A stretch of DNA of 25,669 bases from Prevotella sp. CAG:755 (GTDB lineage Bacteria > Bacteroidota > Bacteroidia > Bacteroidales > Bacteroidaceae): assembly GCA_000431275.1 (NCBI GenBank), contig HF989212.1, positions 15,846 through 41,514 on the forward strand, read 5' to 3'. Within the stretch, counting starts at the first letter, position 1; every line of letters begins with the position of its first letter. The notes below the pieces were generated by a model that saw only the letters and a list, made by a program, of their open reading frames with translations, searched no databases and was not told the DNA's origin. The position numbers and the translations under genes were made by a program. Shown here in pieces: positions 1 through 8,246 of this stretch.

Positions 1-29
1 GGCCGCTGACCGAAAAACAGCCTGTGAAG

Positions 30-61
30 TTTCGGTTTTTCGTAAAAAAAACACAACTTTG
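30..61 (+). promoter_or_regulatory. Putative Bacteroidetes-type promoter for the LysE-led operon
   Basis: CAACTTTG at 54-61 matches the -7 consensus TAnnTTTG at all but the first fixed base. TTTC at 30-33 lies 20 nt upstream and fits a -33 TTTG box with one mismatch. The start codon follows at 70, so the leader would be very short. An 8-bp inverted repeat (CGAAAAAC at 11-18, GTTTTTCG at 35-42) overlaps the -33 region. It may be the end of an upstream unit lying outside the window. Confidence 0.5.
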
Positions 62-69
62 CAGACGCA

Positions 70-738
70 ATGAATTTTTGGACACTCTTTGAAGTAAGCA
101 CTTTTGAACTTGCGTTCAAGGGCTTGCTGGTAGGCATCCTCGCGTCGGCGCCTATGGGTCCCGTCGGCATCCTGTGCATCCAGCGTACCCTGCAAAAGGG
201 CCGTTCCTACGGTCTTGTCACGGGTGCGGGGGCTGCGTTGAGCGACATCATCTACGCCCTGATCACCGGTCTGGGCATGTCGTTCGTCATGGACTTCATC
301 AACAACGAACAAACACTCTTCTGGTTCAAGCTTGTTGGCAGCATCATGCTGTTCGTCTTCGGCCTCTACATGTTCCGAACCGACCCTAGGAAATGTTTCC
401 GCCCCAAGGCGAAAAAGAAAGGCACACTGGCACACAACTTCGTCACCGCTTTTCTGGTCACATTCTCCAACCCGCTCATCATCTTCCTCTTCACTGCGCT
501 CTTCGCGCTGTTGACGTTTGTCGTACCCGAGCACTTGTTCGAACAGTGTGTCGGCTACACGTCGATAGTCGTCGGAGCCATGCTATGGTGGCTGGGCCTG
601 ACCTACGTCATCGACAAGATGCGCAACAACTTCGGGCTGCGGGGCATTTTTGTGCTGAACCGCACAGTCGGCACGATTGTGCTCGTCGTTTCGGTGGCCT
701 ACGCGCTGATGACACTCTTCCACCTGAGCCTCTATTGA
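70..738 (+). CDS. LysE/RhtB-family transporter
   Basis: A 222-residue, very hydrophobic inner-membrane protein with about six predicted membrane segments. The N-terminal stretch with SAPMGPVG (about residues 26-33) and the TFSNP motif in the middle are typical of the LysE family, which exports amino acids or related small molecules. Length is normal for the family (about 200-220). A lysine-rich cytoplasmic loop (KAKKKG) lies mid-protein, as in relatives. It is the first gene of a plus-strand run that continues through fmt; the next gene starts 77 nt downstream. The substrate cannot be inferred from sequence. The ATG at 70 is used because it lies just after the promoter-like element and opens directly into the first amphipathic/membrane segment. 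Confidence 0.88.
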   Translation: MNFWTLFEVSTFELAFKGLLVGILASAPMGPVGILCIQRTLQKGRSYGLVTGAGAALSDIIYALITGLGMSFVMDFINNEQTLFWFKLVGSIMLFVFGLYMFRTDPRKCFRPKAKKKGTLAHNFVTAFLVTFSNPLIIFLFTALFALLTFVVPEHLFEQCVGYTSIVVGAMLWWLGLTYVIDKMRNNFGLRGIFVLNRTVGTIVLVVSVAYALMTLFHLSLY

Positions 739-815
739 GCGGGAGTTGCCACCATCCGACAAGCACCGGACACCGCATCACCGCTTTCACTCCAACTACC
801 GACTAACTTCCGCTT

Positions 816-1358
816 ATGTTCATCGCCAACCGTCTGAAAGAAACGAACCGCGCAGAATACCTGCTGTACATGTGGCAGGTAGAAGACCTGCTCCGCGCCA
901 ACGGGTGTGACATCGACCGCCTGCGGACAAACTACCTGTCGAAGTTCGACCTGCCCGACGACCAGCGCCGGCAAATGGAACAATGGTATGCCGACCTATG
1001 CGAAATGATGCGCTCGGAGGGTGTCAAAGAAAATGGACACCTGCAAATCAACATCAACACGCTGCAAACCTTAGCCGAACTGCACGAGCGGCTCGTAGCG
1101 TCGCCCAAATTCCCGTTCTATCGCGCGGCATACTACAAGGTACTGCCCTACATCGTCGAAATCCGGAACCGGGGCGGACACAAAGACGAGGGCGAACTTC
1201 AAACGTGCTTCGACGTGCTCTACGGCGTGATGTTGCTGCGCCTGCAAAAAAAGCCCGTCACTTCGGAAACCGAAGCTGCCGTCAAAGACATATCGGCCCT
1301 GTTGGGCCAGCTCTCTGACTATTATTTCAAAGACAGGGAGGACCCTATCGAATGGTAA
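816..1358 (+). CDS. DUF4924 family protein
   Basis: A 180-residue soluble, mostly alpha-helical protein matching the DUF4924 family from the start (MFIANRLKETNRAEYLLYMW) through the central RNRGGHKDEGEL segment, with normal length for the family. I have no biochemical function to offer. As I recall, the family is largely confined to Bacteroidales and often sits directly upstream of the dTDP-4-dehydrorhamnose reductase and release factor 3 genes, as here (rfbD starts 18 nt after its stop). That linkage suggests co-expression but not a role. There is no signal peptide or membrane segment, so it is presumably cytoplasmic. The gap before it (739-815) holds no clear promoter, consistent with read-through from the LysE-type gene. 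Confidence 0.85.
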   Translation: MFIANRLKETNRAEYLLYMWQVEDLLRANGCDIDRLRTNYLSKFDLPDDQRRQMEQWYADLCEMMRSEGVKENGHLQININTLQTLAELHERLVASPKFPFYRAAYYKVLPYIVEIRNRGGHKDEGELQTCFDVLYGVMLLRLQKKPVTSETEAAVKDISALLGQLSDYYFKDREDPIEW

Positions 1359-1376
1359 GACACAATAATATATAAC

Positions 1377-2234
1377 ATGCACAAGCTACTGATTACCGGC
1401 TGCCGCGGACAATTGGGCAGTGAACTGCAAGCCATCGCCGACGACTATGAGTCGATCGACTTCCTTTTCACAGATTACGACGAACTGGACATCACCGACC
1501 GCAAAGCGGTACGTAACTATATCGAAGAACACGAAGTAGACTGCGTAGTGAACTGTGCCGCCTACACGGCTGTTGACAAAGCCGAAAGCGAACCTGAAAA
1601 ATGCGAGCTGCTGAACGACATCGCTCCGGGCTATCTAGCCGAGGCTATCGCCTCGCGCGGCGGCTCAATGATACAAATCTCAACAGACTACGTCTTTGAC
1701 GGCAAAGGACACATTCCCTATCGCGAAGACATGCCAACCGCCCCGCAGTCCGTCTACGGCCGCACGAAGCTCGCGGGTGAAGAAAAGGTGGTCCGCAACT
1801 GCCCCGGGGCAATGGTGATCCGCACGGCGTGGCTCTACTCATCATACGGGAAGAACTTTGTCAAGACGATGCTCCGACTGGCCAAGGAACGCGACGAGAT
1901 CGGCGTCGTGGCCGACCAAATCGGCACGCCGACCTATGCCCACGACTTGGCCCGTGCCATTTGCACCATCGTCGAACAAGGCATCGTCCCGGGCATCTAC
2001 CACTTCACGAACGAAGGCGTATGCTCGTGGTACGACTTCACAAAAACCATCTTCCGCCTCGAAGACATCAGTGCCGACGACTGCCGTGTCCGCCCGCTCC
2101 GCACCGACGAGTACCCCAGCACTGCGGCACGGCCGCATTACTCCGTGCTCGACAAAAGCAAAATCAAAAAAACCTACGGGCTCGACATCCGCTGGTGGGA
2201 GGACGCCCTGAAATCCTGCATCAAGAAACTGTAA
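1377..2234 (+). CDS. rfbD: dTDP-4-dehydrorhamnose reductase
   Basis: A 285-residue NAD(P)-dependent short-chain dehydrogenase/reductase of the extended RmlD type. It catalyses the last step of dTDP-L-rhamnose synthesis, reduction of dTDP-4-dehydro-L-rhamnose, supplying rhamnose for surface polysaccharide. Visible motifs are the N-terminal dinucleotide loop GCRGQLG (8-14), CAAYTAVDKAE (60-70), STDYVFDG (102-109) with the catalytic Ser/Thr, and the YGRTK active-site pair Tyr127/Lys131. Length is normal. The other rml genes (rfbA, B, C) are absent from the window; the gene sits in a mixed translation/transport operon, 24 nt before prfC. The AT-rich leader (aataatataac) before the ATG resembles Bacteroidetes translation starts that lack a Shine-Dalgarno sequence. 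Confidence 0.93.
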   Translation: MHKLLITGCRGQLGSELQAIADDYESIDFLFTDYDELDITDRKAVRNYIEEHEVDCVVNCAAYTAVDKAESEPEKCELLNDIAPGYLAEAIASRGGSMIQISTDYVFDGKGHIPYREDMPTAPQSVYGRTKLAGEEKVVRNCPGAMVIRTAWLYSSYGKNFVKTMLRLAKERDEIGVVADQIGTPTYAHDLARAICTIVEQGIVPGIYHFTNEGVCSWYDFTKTIFRLEDISADDCRVRPLRTDEYPSTAARPHYSVLDKSKIKKTYGLDIRWWEDALKSCIKKL

Positions 2235-2258
2235 TTTGCCTCGCAACCCATAAGATTC

Positions 2259-3824
2259 ATGAACGAAATAGAACGCAGGCGAACCTTTGCCATCATCTCA
2301 CACCCCGACGCCGGAAAAACAACGCTCACGGAAAAGCTACTGCTCTTCGGCGGGCAAATCCAAGTGGCCGGTGCTGTAAAAAACAACAAAATAAAGAAGA
2401 CAGCCACCAGCGACTGGATGGAAATCGAGAAACAGCGCGGCATATCGGTCACGACGTCCGTCATGGAATTCGACTACGACGGATATAAAGTCAACATCCT
2501 CGACACGCCTGGCCACCAAGACTTTGCAGAAGACACCTTCCGCACGCTAACCGCCGTGGACAGCGCCATCATCGTCGTGGACAGCGCCAAAGGCGTCGAA
2601 GCGCAGACTCGCAAACTCATGACAGTCTGCCGGATGCGCAAGACTCCCGTCATCATTTTTATCAACAAAATGGACCGCGAGGGCAAAGACCCGTTCGATC
2701 TTCTCGATGAGCTCGAACAAGAACTCCAAATCAGCGTCCGTCCGCTCTCATGGCCCATAAACCAAGGCCAGCGCTTCAAAGGCGTCTACAACATTTACGA
2801 GCAGAAGCTCGACCTCTTCGCCCCCGACAAACAGAAAGTGACAGAAAAAGTCGAAGTCGACATCCACAGTGACGCACTCGAAGCCCACGTGGGACCGAAC
2901 GACGCCGCCAAGTTGCGCGAAGACTTGGAGCTCGTTTCCGGAGTCTACCCGGAATTCGACGTCAACGATTATCTCGCAGCCGATGTGGCTCCCGTATTCT
3001 TCGGCTCAGCCCTCAACAATTTCGGTGTTAAAGAGCTACTCGACTGCTTCGTCAAGATTGCGCCCTCACCGCGTCCCACGCAAGCCGAAGAACGTGTCGT
3101 AAAACCCGAAGAGAGCAAATTTACGGGCTTCATCTTTAAGATTACAGCCAACATCGACCCCAATCACCGCTCCTGCATTGCCTTCTGCAAGGTATGCAGC
3201 GGTCGCTTTGTCCGCAACGCTCCCTATCTTCACGTGCGTCAGGACAAGACAGTCAGGTTCTCCTCGCCGACACAATTCATGGCTCAACGCAAGAGCACTA
3301 TCGACGAAGCATGGCCGGGAGACATCGTCGGCCTGCCCGACAACGGAATCTTCAAAATCGGCGACACCCTCACCGAAGGCGAACAGTTACATTTCCGCGG
3401 CTTGCCCAGCTTCTCACCCGAGATGTTCAAATATATTGAAAACGCCGACCCCATGAAGACAAAGCAACTCAACAAGGGGATAGAGCAACTCATGGACGAA
3501 GGCGTCGCTCAGTTATTCATCAACCAGTTCAACAACCGCAAAATCATCGGGACCGTCGGCCAATTGCAGTTCGAGGTCATCCAATATCGCTTGGAGAACG
3601 AGTATAACGCCAAATGCCGCTGGGAACCCGTCAGCCTCTACAAGGCGTGCTGGATCGAGAGCGACGATCCCGCCCAGCTCGACGCCTTCAAGAAGCGGAA
3701 GTACCAGTACATGGCCAAAGACCGTGAGGGACGCGACGTATTCCTTGCCGACAGCAACTACGTGCTCCAAATGGCGCAGGCCGACTTCGAGCACATCAAA
3801 TTCCACTTTACCAGTGAATTCTGA
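2259..3824 (+). CDS. prfC: Peptide chain release factor 3 (RF3)
   Basis: A 521-residue translational GTPase that recycles RF1/RF2 from the ribosome after peptide release. The G domain shows the P-loop HPDAGKTT (15-22), the switch II motif DTPGHQDF (82-89) and NKMD (136-139). The order and the C-terminal region, ending in [15 protein letters not shown], match bacterial RF3 rather than EF-G. Length is typical (about 520-530). It sits between rfbD (24 nt upstream) and the YrdC-type gene (13 nt downstream), so it is probably co-transcribed with both. RF1 (prfA) is encoded 12 kb downstream in the same window. No anomalies seen. Confidence 0.96.
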   Translation: MNEIERRRTFAIISHPDAGKTTLTEKLLLFGGQIQVAGAVKNNKIKKTATSDWMEIEKQRGISVTTSVMEFDYDGYKVNILDTPGHQDFAEDTFRTLTAVDSAIIVVDSAKGVEAQTRKLMTVCRMRKTPVIIFINKMDREGKDPFDLLDELEQELQISVRPLSWPINQGQRFKGVYNIYEQKLDLFAPDKQKVTEKVEVDIHSDALEAHVGPNDAAKLREDLELVSGVYPEFDVNDYLAADVAPVFFGSALNNFGVKELLDCFVKIAPSPRPTQAEERVVKPEESKFTGFIFKITANIDPNHRSCIAFCKVCSGRFVRNAPYLHVRQDKTVRFSSPTQFMAQRKSTIDEAWPGDIVGLPDNGIFKIGDTLTEGEQLHFRGLPSFSPEMFKYIENADPMKTKQLNKGIEQLMDEGVAQLFINQFNNRKIIGTVGQLQFEVIQYRLENEYNAKCRWEPVSLYKACWIESDDPAQLDAFKKRKYQYMAKDREGRDVFLADSNYVLQMAQADFEHIKFHFTSEF

Positions 3825-3837
3825 AACGGTCACAGCC

Positions 3838-4413
3838 ATGGACACAGCAATGAAAGAAGACATCAGACGCGCCCTCGACGTACTGAATAAAGGAGGCGTA
3901 ATCCTCTACCCTACGGACACCATTTGGGGAATAGGATGCGACGCCACGAACGAGGAAGCCGTCAGCCGCGTTTATGCCATCAAACGCCGCACCGACGCCA
4001 AGGCGCTCATCACGCTTGTCGACTCAGAAGCCAAGATACAGGGTTACGTCCGCGAAATCCCCGACGTAGCATGGCAACTCATCGATTGCAGCACACGCCC
4101 GCTGACCATCATCTACGACGGAGCGCGCCACCTGGCTCCCAACCTGCTGGCCGAAGACGGCAGCGTAGCCATCCGTCTGACACGTGAAGCATTTAGCCGA
4201 GAGCTCTGCCTGCGATTTCATCGCCCCATTGTGTCCACATCGGCCAACCTGAGCGGTGAACCTTCACCTGCCACTTTTGACGACATTTCGGAGGACATCA
4301 AGCAAGCCGTTGACTACGTCTGCACGTCGCGGCGCGACGATCGTACCCCGGCCCGTCCGTCCTCCATCATCAAGCTGGCAGCGAACGGAGAAGTCAAGAT
4401 TATCAGAGAATAA
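3838..4413 (+). CDS. YrdC/Sua5-type L-threonylcarbamoyladenylate synthase
   Basis: A single YrdC-like domain of 191 residues. Family members make threonylcarbamoyl-AMP from threonine, bicarbonate and ATP for the t6A modification of ANN-decoding tRNAs. Visible signatures are the N-terminal YPTDTIWGIGCDATN, the basic KRRTDAKAL (nucleotide-binding Lys/Arg), the SVAIRLT strand and the STSAN motif. It lacks the C-terminal Sua5 domain, so it is TsaC- or YciO-sized. Without a comparison I cannot exclude the YciO subgroup, whose role is less certain. The start could be ATG 3838 or ATG 3850 (MKEDIRR); homologs I recall begin near the second. It starts 13 nt after prfC and its stop is one base before the ClC start codon, implying translational coupling. 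Confidence 0.88.
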   Translation: MDTAMKEDIRRALDVLNKGGVILYPTDTIWGIGCDATNEEAVSRVYAIKRRTDAKALITLVDSEAKIQGYVREIPDVAWQLIDCSTRPLTIIYDGARHLAPNLLAEDGSVAIRLTREAFSRELCLRFHRPIVSTSANLSGEPSPATFDDISEDIKQAVDYVCTSRRDDRTPARPSSIIKLAANGEVKIIRE

Positions 4414-4414
4414 C

Positions 4415-6211
4415 ATGGTACAGACACAAACAGCCGCAGCACACAGCCCCCTCATCCTCTGGGTTGAACGCCATCTCAGCCAGCGCCAGGTAATCCTCAT
4501 GCTCAGTTTTTTCGTGGGCATCGCGACGGCGCTGGCCGCTTTCATCCTTAAATTCCTCATTCACGAGATAGAGTTCATCCTGACGGACAGGTTTGACGTG
4601 ACGGGAGCCAACTGGCTGTTTCTTGTCTATCCTGTCGTAGGCATTTACCTCACGGCATTATTCATTAAGTATGTCGTGCGCGACGACATCGGGCATGGCG
4701 TCACAAAAATCCTCTATGCCATCTCACGCCGCCAAGGCCACATCCGGCGTCACAACTGCTGGTCGAGCGTCATCGCATCAGCCCTCACCATCGGTTTCGG
4801 CGGCTCAGTCGGCGCCGAATCACCCATCGTGCTGACCGGATCGGCCATCGGATCAGACCTGGGGCGTATCTTCAAACTCGACCACAAGACCCTGATGCTC
4901 CTCATCGGCTGTGGAGCGTCTGGAGCGGTAGCCGGCATATTCAAAGCTCCTATTGCCGGACTGGTCTTTACGCTCGAAGTGCTGATGATCGACCTGACCA
5001 TGGCCTCACTCCTGCCCTTGCTCATTTCGAGCGTGACGGCCACTTGCGTCACCTACGCCCTCAGCGGGACGGGGGCCATCTTCTCGTTCGAACTGCACGA
5101 CCCCTTTTCAGTCGAGCGCATTCCTTCGTCCATCCTGCTGGGTATTTTCTGCGGGCTTATCGCCCTCTACTTCACACGGGCTATGAATGCCTTTGAGCAG
5201 GTGTTCAGCCGAATGAAAGGACTATACCGGCGGCTGGCCTTGGGCGGCACGGTGCTCGCCGTGCTCATCTATTTCTTTCCGCCGCTCTACGGCGAAGGAT
5301 ATTCCACCATCACCATGCTGATTGGCGGCGACAACGTCAGCGACTGGGACAAGGTGCTTAACAACTCCATGTTCTATGGCCACCCGGAGTATCTGCTACT
5401 TTACCTCGCCCTGATCGTCGTGTTCAAAGTGTTCGCCACAACGGCCACCAACGGCGGCGGCGGATGCGGCGGTACGTTTGCCCCAAGCCTCTTCCTGGGA
5501 TGTGTGGGCGGATTTATCTTCGCACGGATGTGGAACCGTATCGACCTGTTGGGCATCCACGTGCCTGAGACCAACTACGCGCTTCTGGGGATGGCCGGTC
5601 TGATGAGTGGAGTGTTCCACGCCCCCTTGACCGGCGTATTTCTCATCGCTGAACTGACCGGGGGATACGACCTCTTCATTCCGCTCATCATTGTCTCCGT
5701 TTCGGCCTACCTGACGATTAACATTTTCGAGCCGCACAGCATCTATGCCATGCGCCTTGCCCGCACCGGCCAACTGCTCACCCACCACAAAGACCGCTCC
5801 ATCCTGACGCTCATGACACTCGATTCAATCATCGACAAAACGACGCCGCGCATCGTCCCGGACATGGACTTGGGCCGCATCGTACGCCTCATCGCCACAA
5901 GCCAGTCGAGCGTGTTTGCCGTCACCGACGGGAAAGGTTCGCTGCTCGGTGTCATTGAGTTCAAGGATATCCGGAAGATAGCCTTCCGACAGGAACTGTA
6001 CCGCTATTATACGGCACAGCAACTCATGAAACCGGCGACAACCATCCTGACAACCGACGACCCGATGTCGGCCGTCATGCAACAATTCGAAGACACAGGC
6101 GCCGACGTCCTCCCCGTCGTCGACGCACGCCGTGTATTCGTCGGCTTCATCACCAAGGAGCACCTTTACAGCGCCTATCGCAAGGTGCTCGTCGATTTCT
6201 CAGAAGAATAA
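4415..6211 (+). CDS. ClC-family chloride channel/transporter with two C-terminal CBS domains
   Basis: A 598-residue integral membrane protein, with the ClC core at about residues 25-450 and two CBS domains at about 460-590. The gating-glutamate motif reads GAESP (133-137, Glu135) instead of GREGP. The GGTFAPSLF motif (352-360) matches GxFxP. Tyr444 in HSIY fits the pore tyrosine. Aligned by hand to E. coli ClcA, the internal proton glutamate position is Val189 (LEV instead of IEE), and the GSGIP selectivity segment is replaced by GHGVT (93-97). The family moves chloride or related anions; the CBS pair usually binds adenine nucleotides. The start at 4415 is preferred over an in-frame upstream ATG (4256) because that one lies inside the YrdC-type gene. 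It begins 1 nt after that gene's stop, and fmt follows after 20 nt. Confidence 0.93.
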   Translation: MVQTQTAAAHSPLILWVERHLSQRQVILMLSFFVGIATALAAFILKFLIHEIEFILTDRFDVTGANWLFLVYPVVGIYLTALFIKYVVRDDIGHGVTKILYAISRRQGHIRRHNCWSSVIASALTIGFGGSVGAESPIVLTGSAIGSDLGRIFKLDHKTLMLLIGCGASGAVAGIFKAPIAGLVFTLEVLMIDLTMASLLPLLISSVTATCVTYALSGTGAIFSFELHDPFSVERIPSSILLGIFCGLIALYFTRAMNAFEQVFSRMKGLYRRLALGGTVLAVLIYFFPPLYGEGYSTITMLIGGDNVSDWDKVLNNSMFYGHPEYLLLYLALIVVFKVFATTATNGGGGCGGTFAPSLFLGCVGGFIFARMWNRIDLLGIHVPETNYALLGMAGLMSGVFHAPLTGVFLIAELTGGYDLFIPLIIVSVSAYLTINIFEPHSIYAMRLARTGQLLTHHKDRSILTLMTLDSIIDKTTPRIVPDMDLGRIVRLIATSQSSVFAVTDGKGSLLGVIEFKDIRKIAFRQELYRYYTAQQLMKPATTILTTDDPMSAVMQQFEDTGADVLPVVDARRVFVGFITKEHLYSAYRKVLVDFSEE

Positions 6212-6231
6212 ACCCAACCACCACTGCCACC

Positions 6232-7200
6232 ATGAAGAAAGAAGACCTGCGCATCGTCTATATGGGTACTCCCGATTTTGCCGTCGAGAGCCTGCGTGCC
6301 CTCGTTGAGGGCGGATACAACGTCGTCGGGGTCGTCACCATGCCCGACAAGGCCATCGGACGCCACCAAAGCGACTTACGTCCAAGCCCGGTGAAGATAT
6401 ACGCCGTCGAAAAAGGGCTGAAAGTGCTCCAGCCCGTCAGACTGAAAGACCCTGAGTTTGTCGAAGAACTGCGCGCACTGCGGGCCGACCTGCAAATCGT
6501 CGTGGCATTCCGCATGTTGCCTGAGGTGGTATGGGCCATGCCCCGTTTAGGAACCTTCAACCTCCACGCCTCGCTCCTGCCGCAATACCGCGGCGCTGCG
6601 CCTATCAATTGGGCAGTCATCAACGGTGAGACCGAAACGGGCATCACTACATTCTTCCTGAAACATGAAATCGACACGGGCGACGTCATACAGCAAGAGC
6701 GCGTCCCCATAGCCGACAGCGACACCGCCGGCGACGTGCACGACCGTCTCATGCTCATCGGCGCGCGCCTTGTCACTGAAACGGTCGACCACATTCTCGA
6801 CGGAACGGTCACGTCCGTCCCTCAACGCGAACTCGCGCCCGGCACGGAACTCCACGGCGCGCCCAAGATTTTCAAAGAGACCTGCCGCATCAACTGGGAA
6901 CACGGCGCAAAAACCATCTATGACTTCGTGCGTGGCCTCTCGCCCTATCCGGCGGCATGGACAGAACTGCACCATGGTGGGAAAGTATCGGTGCTAAAAA
7001 TCTACGCTTGTGAAAAACAGTTCTGTACGCCTACGACCGTCCCGGGCCAAGTGGAAACCGACGGCCACAGCATGATGAGAATTGCGGTCGCTGACGGCTA
7101 CGTCGCACTCACCGACGTCCAGATAGCCGGAAAGCGCCGGATGCCCATCGCCGACTTCCTGTGCGGCTTCCATCCGAACGGTGACTGCCACGTCGAATAA
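6232..7200 (+). CDS. fmt: Methionyl-tRNA formyltransferase
   Basis: A 322-residue cytosolic enzyme that transfers a formyl group from 10-formyl-tetrahydrofolate to Met-tRNA(fMet) for translation initiation. The N-terminal formyltransferase domain opens with VYMGTPDFAVESL (9-21). It carries the catalytic triad in NLHASLLPQYRG (Asn110, His112) and HEIDTGDVI (Asp148). A C-terminal tRNA-binding domain begins around residue 210 and includes FVRGLSPYPAAWT. Length is normal. It is the last gene of the 70-7200 run. A long inverted repeat lies 62 nt beyond the stop, and the next gene converges from the other strand. No peptide deformylase gene is adjacent, unlike in many other phyla. Confidence 0.96.
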   Translation: MKKEDLRIVYMGTPDFAVESLRALVEGGYNVVGVVTMPDKAIGRHQSDLRPSPVKIYAVEKGLKVLQPVRLKDPEFVEELRALRADLQIVVAFRMLPEVVWAMPRLGTFNLHASLLPQYRGAAPINWAVINGETETGITTFFLKHEIDTGDVIQQERVPIADSDTAGDVHDRLMLIGARLVTETVDHILDGTVTSVPQRELAPGTELHGAPKIFKETCRINWEHGAKTIYDFVRGLSPYPAAWTELHHGGKVSVLKIYACEKQFCTPTTVPGQVETDGHSMMRIAVADGYVALTDVQIAGKRRMPIADFLCGFHPNGDCHVE

Positions 7201-7262
7201 CGTACGGCAACCCCACTCCGGCATCAGGCCGAACACACAGCGCAGCGCCGCACACGAATGCC

Positions 7263-7324
7263 CTTTCTGAAAGAACGGCCGCAGTGACAGGAACTTCTGT
7301 CACTGCGGCCGTTCTTTCAGAAAG
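7263..7324. terminator. Long perfect inverted repeat between convergent genes (bidirectional terminator)
   Basis: Arms 7263-7289 and 7298-7324 are perfectly complementary over 27 bp around an 8-nt spacer, and the innermost G/C also pairs. It lies between the stops of fmt (plus, 7200) and the DUF5715 gene (minus, 7348), where a bidirectional terminator would be expected. There is no clean run of Ts on either side, so it is not a textbook intrinsic terminator. It could instead block read-through or protect 3' ends. Confidence 0.75.
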
Positions 7325-7347
7325 CCGTCACGCAAGGGACAGACGGC

Positions 7348-8157
7348 TCAGCGTGCCGTCACATGGAAACATCCTTGCTTCACCTCATACTTCACGTAAC
7401 ACGTTCCCAGCATCCGCTGGTCATAAAGCACCTCCGAGAGGATCCATTTCAACGTGTCGTTACGCACCCGGCGACGCTCAGGCCCGTCAGGGTCTTCCAC
7501 AGTGACATAACGGTTATAGCTGATGTCAAAAGTTGTCCCATAGCGGTGACAACTTTGACTTGACGCATTTGTATTGAAGTTGCGCAACCGCGTGACGTCG
7601 TCTTCCGTACGCAAGACCGACGTGATAATCAGTTTGTGGAAAGGCACGCCCTTTGAAGACAGCGAATCGAGAAAAGCCCTCGATATATGCGTCAAGAGGT
7701 TCGCCGCACGCGGAACGAGATAAGGTATCGAATGCGATAGCGGTTGCACGTGAAAAAAAGGATTGTCGCCCACATAGACAAGCCCCTCCTTGTTGCGTGC
7801 AGCCTCATCCCTGTCTTTCACCGGTCTGACACCGAGACGCTGAGCCGTGGCCAACTGGACATCATTCAGGTCTGGGAAACAGTCGCGGTAACTCGACACA
7901 CTCATAATCCGGTTGCGCACAGGCTTTCCGTCCGTGCCCACAAGGCGCACCCTGTTCCGCCTGTCCGAAACCAGCGTGTCGTTGGCAGCGCTCCTCCACA
8001 CAATAGAATCAATTCTCACCGCCGCCACAGGTTTGGGCTCTACGGCGGGCTTACTTCCAGGGACTATCCAAATCCATTTCACCAAAGCAAGTACAAACAC
8101 GACCGCCGCGAACGTATATAAAAAATGCTTTTTCCCGAATGAAAAACGTTGTCTCAT
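7348..8157 (-). CDS. DUF5715 family protein, possible M15-like zinc peptidase
   Basis: A 269-residue protein with a short basic N-terminus and one membrane/signal segment (about residues 11-31). The rest is therefore probably periplasmic. The C-terminal half matches DUF5715 as I know it (SIPYLVPRAANLL, ITSVLRT, TLKWILSEVL). Residues 202-211 read S-C-H-R-Y-G-T-T-F-D, which fits SxHxxGxxxD, the zinc-ligand pattern of M15 (VanY/VanX-type) D,D-carboxypeptidases. A further Glu258 and His265 near the C-terminus could supply the remaining catalytic and zinc residues. A peptidoglycan-trimming role is therefore plausible but is my inference. It is monocistronic, divergent from phoH and convergent with fmt. 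ATG 8157 lies 22 nt past a perfect TAnnTTTG element. Confidence 0.82.
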   Translation of the reverse strand: MRQRFSFGKKHFLYTFAAVVFVLALVKWIWIVPGSKPAVEPKPVAAVRIDSIVWRSAANDTLVSDRRNRVRLVGTDGKPVRNRIMSVSSYRDCFPDLNDVQLATAQRLGVRPVKDRDEAARNKEGLVYVGDNPFFHVQPLSHSIPYLVPRAANLLTHISRAFLDSLSSKGVPFHKLIITSVLRTEDDVTRLRNFNTNASSQSCHRYGTTFDISYNRYVTVEDPDGPERRRVRNDTLKWILSEVLYDQRMLGTCYVKYEVKQGCFHVTAR

Positions 8158-8179
8158 GCTTCTTCGTCATAACGTGGCG

Positions 8180-8187
8180 CAAAAGTA
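8180..8187 (-). promoter_or_regulatory. Putative -7 element TACTTTTG for the DUF5715 gene
   Basis: Read on the minus strand the sequence is TACTTTTG followed by C, a full match to TAnnTTTG, 22 nt upstream of the start codon. No convincing TTTG box is visible 19-21 nt further upstream. With the plus-strand element at 8223 it forms a compact divergent promoter region (8158-8246). Confidence 0.55.
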
Positions 8188-8222
8188 GTCAAAAAAGAGA
8201 GTATCCTTTCGCAGGGATTGCT

Positions 8223-8230
8223 TAAATTTG
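8223..8230 (+). promoter_or_regulatory. Putative -7 element TAAATTTG for phoH-purC
   Basis: TAAATTTG followed by C fully matches the TAnnTTTG consensus, 16 nt before the GTG start of phoH. The -33 box is weak. It supports a separate phoH-purC transcription unit diverging from the DUF5715 gene. Confidence 0.5.
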
Positions 8231-8246
8231 CGGAAAATTACGAAGA

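Noticed and set aside
4256..4414. Upstream in-frame ATG for the ClC gene
   Set aside because: It lies within the conserved C-terminal part of the YrdC-type gene; ATG 4415 starts one base after that gene's stop and gives the usual short N-terminus.
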